Source: Kibdelosporangium philippinense (GTDB lineage: Bacteria; Actinomycetota; Actinomycetes; Mycobacteriales; Pseudonocardiaceae). Taken from it: DNA of 64,000 nucleotides. Shown here piece by piece: positions 61,510 to 64,000 of this stretch. The stretch is taken from NCBI RefSeq assembly GCF_021390435.2, contig NZ_JAJVCN010000001.1:1798001-1862000 (forward strand), written 5' to 3'. Within the stretch, counting starts at the first letter, position 1. Every line of letters starts with the position of its first letter. The notes under the pieces are model-generated. The model had not been told where the DNA came from. It worked only from the letters and a program-made list of their open reading frames with translations, and ran no database searches. Position numbers and translations under genes: made by a program.

Positions 61510-64000
61510 GTGGTTATGACGGCGACGCCCGCTGACGACGCTCTGCGGAAAACGACCAGTTTGATGGAGTATCTGGCCGAGGTCACTGATGCCGCGGAGC
61601 GTGATCCGGTACGTGACATACTTTCGGATCAATCCGGCGCGCCGGAACCAATTGTCTGGCTGGACGAACTGCCGGACGGCGTTCAGCTGAACCAGCGGCC
61701 AACCGACGACGTCGTGCTCAGGGTTCGGCCACCGAAGATCGTCCCTGAACCACCGCCACCAGCAGATGTGGCTGGCTGGATCCACTCGGATCTGCCACGT
61801 GGTGCGGATGGCCTTGAACCTGTTCTGATTGAGCGCGGTCCAGCGGGCGCGCCGGCCGATGAACTGCGGGAACCACCAAACAGCGTGGTCAGAGGTTTTA
61901 CGCAATGGTTGTCAGCTTGGCGGTCGTGGTCGAAGGAACAAGTCAGGGAGCGTGCCAAGCGGCAGCTCTATCAGCAGCTGGAAGAGGCAGCGAAAAAGCT
62001 GGAACAGCAAGATGACGAGTACGAATTCGTCCTGGCTGTCGGCTTGGTGCAATGGGAAGCGCCGGACGGTGAAGGTATCCGCCGTCACCTGGTGAGTGAG
62101 CCTGTCCTGGCTAACCTCGATCGGTTGACGGCCGAGATAACAGTTTCGTTCGTCAGCGGGAAGAGACGATTCGAGGACAAGGAGATATTTGCTGGCCAGG
62201 ACGTTTACCACGCTGATCGAGGCCGTGCCGTGAGACAGGACGTGCTCGATTGTGACGGCGACATTTTCAGCGACCAGGTCATGCGGTACACGCACGACTG
62301 GCTTGGACTCACACTCGATGTGCCGTTCGAATCCACTGCGGCACGGCGACGAGACAAAACGCTGCCAACAGCACTGACGGTGTCCAGCGCGCCGGCATTG
62401 CTGCTTCGGCCGCGTAGCCGTGCGTTGCTCGCCGAAGCGTATCGTCGAATCGCGGAAGCGCTGCGTGAACCGGGCGCGCAGGTGCCTGTGGCGCTCGCCC
62501 AACTGGTCGCGGAAACCAATACTGAGCAACGACAAACGTGGCTCATGGAGCAGGGCGCCGCAGCCGGGGACGTGCTCGGCACCGATCCGCTCTTTCCGCT
62601 GCCGACCAACGATGAGCAGATGCGCGTTATCGAGCTGCTGCGAACCGAGACCGGTGTGGTGGTCCAAGGACCGCCAGGCACAGGAAAGACGCACACCATC
62701 GCCAATCTCGTGTCGGCGCTGCTGGCCAGAGGCCAGCGAGTACTGGTGACCAGTCAGAAAGATCAGGCACTCAAAGTGCTGCGGGAGAAGATCCCGGACG
62801 AACTGCGCAAGTTGTGTGTACTGCTCGCGGGTGGGAGCAGGGACGCGGCCAAGGAGCTCGAACAAGGACTGCAGTCGCTGTCCAACGCGATCGCCTCACC
62901 GACGACGGGTGAGTTGCCGAAGAAGATCAGGGAACTTGCAGCCGAACGGCATGAGATGCGATCTCGTGCCGCCGGTCTGAACAACAGGATTCGGGAACTA
63001 CGTGAGGTGGAGAGTGTTAGACATCCCGCGGTGACCCCGGGTTTCAGCGCGACCAAGTACGCGGGGACGTTGACCGAGATCGTTCGTGAGGTCAAACGCG
63101 ACGCTCCCACCTGCGACTGGATACCCACAGTGGATCCGTCGTTGCCGGACTTGCCGCCATTGCAAGTCCCGCAACTGTTGACGCTCTTGAGGTTGCTGCG
63201 CTCCGACACGCCAGCTCGTCGTGCACGAGCAGGTCAGGAGATCCCATCCGCAGACGAGTTGCCGCAAGCGGGTGAGCTCGCGGACACCATCTTGTCGGAA
63301 CGTCAGGCCCTCGAAACAGCACACACCGACACCAGTGAGACAACGACAAGGCTTGCCGAGCTCGGCCTCGATCGGCTACGTGACCTGCAGGGACTTCGCG
63401 ACGAGGTCCGGATGCTGCTGGCGGGACTCGGTTTCGGTGCGGACCACACCGTGAGACCGGAACGGGACTGGGTCGGACGAGTGGTCGACGACCGGCTCGC
63501 GGGACGGCGAACCGGACTGTGGGGCCATCTGTACGAGGTGCTGGGTGAGGCCGCTCGCCTGCAGGCCCAGCTGCAGACGCGAGGCGTCTCGTTCGAGGTC
63601 GAGATCGAGCCGTTCAAGAGCCTTGGTGCCGGTCGTGGCCTGCTGCAGGCCGGTAAGCAGCTCAGAGATCACGTGGCACAAGGCAGAAAGCTACGTTCGG
63701 TACTGCCGAAGTCTGCGGCACAGAAACAGGCGGCCGACTTCCTCGCCGCTGTCCGTGTCGATGGCAAGCCACCGACTGAGCTGCCTCAACTAGAAGCCGC
63801 CCTTGGGCAGTTGGAGGCCCAAGTCGCTGCAGCACAACTGGTGCGCAAGTGGGCGGAAGCTGGCGTCGTTCTGCCGGAGAATGGATTGACGTGGACGTTG
63901 TCCGAGCTGGCCGACAACGAGCAGATGCTTGTTGCCGCAGAACAGCTCGGAGAGAAACACGACCGTGTACGTGATCAACTGGTCCGCTCTGGGCTCGCTA
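61510..64000 (+). CDS. Large AAA/SF1-helicase-like protein, N-terminal part (runs off the window)
   Basis: GTG 61510 follows GAGGAGGGG at good spacing (ATG 61516 is the alternative) and the frame is open to base 64000, at least 828 codons. Residues 1-370 lack a recognised fold; a charged helical stretch occurs at about 140-165. At about residue 390 the P-loop VVQGPPGTGKTHTIANLVSA begins, followed by QRVLVTSQKDQALKVL, both as in SF1 (AAA_11/Upf1-like) helicases. The following 400 residues are long helices with coiled-coil character. Walker B and later motifs lie outside. GC is visibly lower than in neighbours. Confidence 0.72.
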   Translation, partial: MVMTATPADDALRKTTSLMEYLAEVTDAAERDPVRDILSDQSGAPEPIVWLDELPDGVQLNQRPTDDVVLRVRPPKIVPEPPPPADVAGWIHSDLPRGADGLEPVLIERGPAGAPADELREPPNSVVRGFTQWLSAWRSWSKEQVRERAKRQLYQQLEEAAKKLEQQDDEYEFVLAVGLVQWEAPDGEGIRRHLVSEPVLANLDRLTAEITVSFVSGKRRFEDKEIFAGQDVYHADRGRAVRQDVLDCDGDIFSDQVMRYTHDWLGLTLDVPFESTAARRRDKTLPTALTVSSAPALLLRPRSRALLAEAYRRIAEALREPGAQVPVALAQLVAETNTEQRQTWLMEQGAAAGDVLGTDPLFPLPTNDEQMRVIELLRTETGVVVQGPPGTGKTHTIANLVSALLARGQRVLVTSQKDQALKVLREKIPDELRKLCVLLAGGSRDAAKELEQGLQSLSNAIASPTTGELPKKIRELAAERHEMRSRAAGLNNRIRELREVESVRHPAVTPGFSATKYAGTLTEIVREVKRDAPTCDWIPTVDPSLPDLPPLQVPQLLTLLRLLRSDTPARRARAGQEIPSADELPQAGELADTILSERQALETAHTDTSETTTRLAELGLDRLRDLQGLRDEVRMLLAGLGFGADHTVRPERDWVGRVVDDRLAGRRTGLWGHLYEVLGEAARLQAQLQTRGVSFEVEIEPFKSLGAGRGLLQAGKQLRDHVAQGRKLRSVLPKSAAQKQAADFLAAVRVDGKPPTELPQLEAALGQLEAQVAAAQLVRKWAEAGVVLPENGLTWTLSELADNEQMLVAAEQLGEKHDRVRDQLVRSGLA

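Overview
This is a 64-kb piece of a GC-rich actinobacterial chromosome. GTG starts are frequent, stop/start overlaps (ATGA, GTGA) are common, two SARP/NB-ARC regulators are present, there is a DosR/DosS-like pair, and an enhancer-binding-type activator lacks the sigma-54 contact motif. The protein repertoire suggests the Pseudonocardiaceae (Amycolatopsis, Kibdelosporangium or Lentzea type), but the genus cannot be fixed from the sequence alone. I see no rRNA, tRNA or CRISPR array.

1-8.8 kb is a catabolic region. It holds an aminotransferase (cut by the window edge) with a PAS/HTH regulator, a MarR regulator, and a four-gene minus-strand operon (acetoacetate-decarboxylase-fold protein, aldehyde dehydrogenase, class III extradiol dioxygenase, fumarylacetoacetase-family protein) that resembles the homoprotocatechuate meta-cleavage pathway. 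A plus-strand glutamine-synthetase-like/cytochrome P450 pair follows. The two operons carry almost the same 18-bp operator (GTTTGA-SS-CCAAACGATG) just before their first genes. I infer one regulon, possibly for an aromatic or secondary amine. 8.8-21 kb is mixed: a secreted peptidase, an acyl-CoA-dehydrogenase-fold oxygenase, AraC, LysR and TetR regulators, an SDR with an apparent frameshift, a FetB-like permease, a GH31 glycosidase, an aldehyde dehydrogenase and an Nramp transporter.

21.2-32.3 kb is a complete propane/acetone-type soluble diiron monooxygenase locus (PrmABCD/MimABCD) on the minus strand. Its accessory genes are an amidohydrolase, a DUF59 protein, an alcohol dehydrogenase and a dedicated GroEL, with a divergent MimR/AcoR-like activator. 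Two identical 15-bp palindromes, each extended to 8-1-8 by its own flanks, mark the likely activator sites, and a small unrecognised ORF lies between them. 32.3-36.4 kb has a DosR/DosS-like two-component system with a flavin-fold protein, a degenerate glycosyltransferase and small membrane or lipoproteins.

36.7-46.6 kb carries a DUF2264 protein, an intact ISL3-type insertion sequence with an 8-bp target duplication, a lipoprotein, a CUT1 sugar ABC operon whose LacI regulator is broken by an internal deletion, an IS630-type element inserted in a stop codon, and a tandem pair of Cys-rich paralogues. 46.7-61.3 kb has an MFS exporter, a diguanylate cyclase, an HxlR regulator, two divergent SARP/NB-ARC regulators, a secreted AMIN-like protein, a GH3 glycosidase with duplicated discoidin domains, a StyA-like monooxygenase and a VanZ-RDD membrane protein. 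From 61.5 kb to the edge runs the first half of a large P-loop (SF1-helicase-like) protein with visibly lower GC; its remainder lies outside the window.

Across the window, five copies of a long palindrome (core CTCGTGAGTGGTTA, one divergent) sit at gene ends, probably as terminators. One lies inside the monooxygenase operon, where it may set the subunit/accessory ratio.
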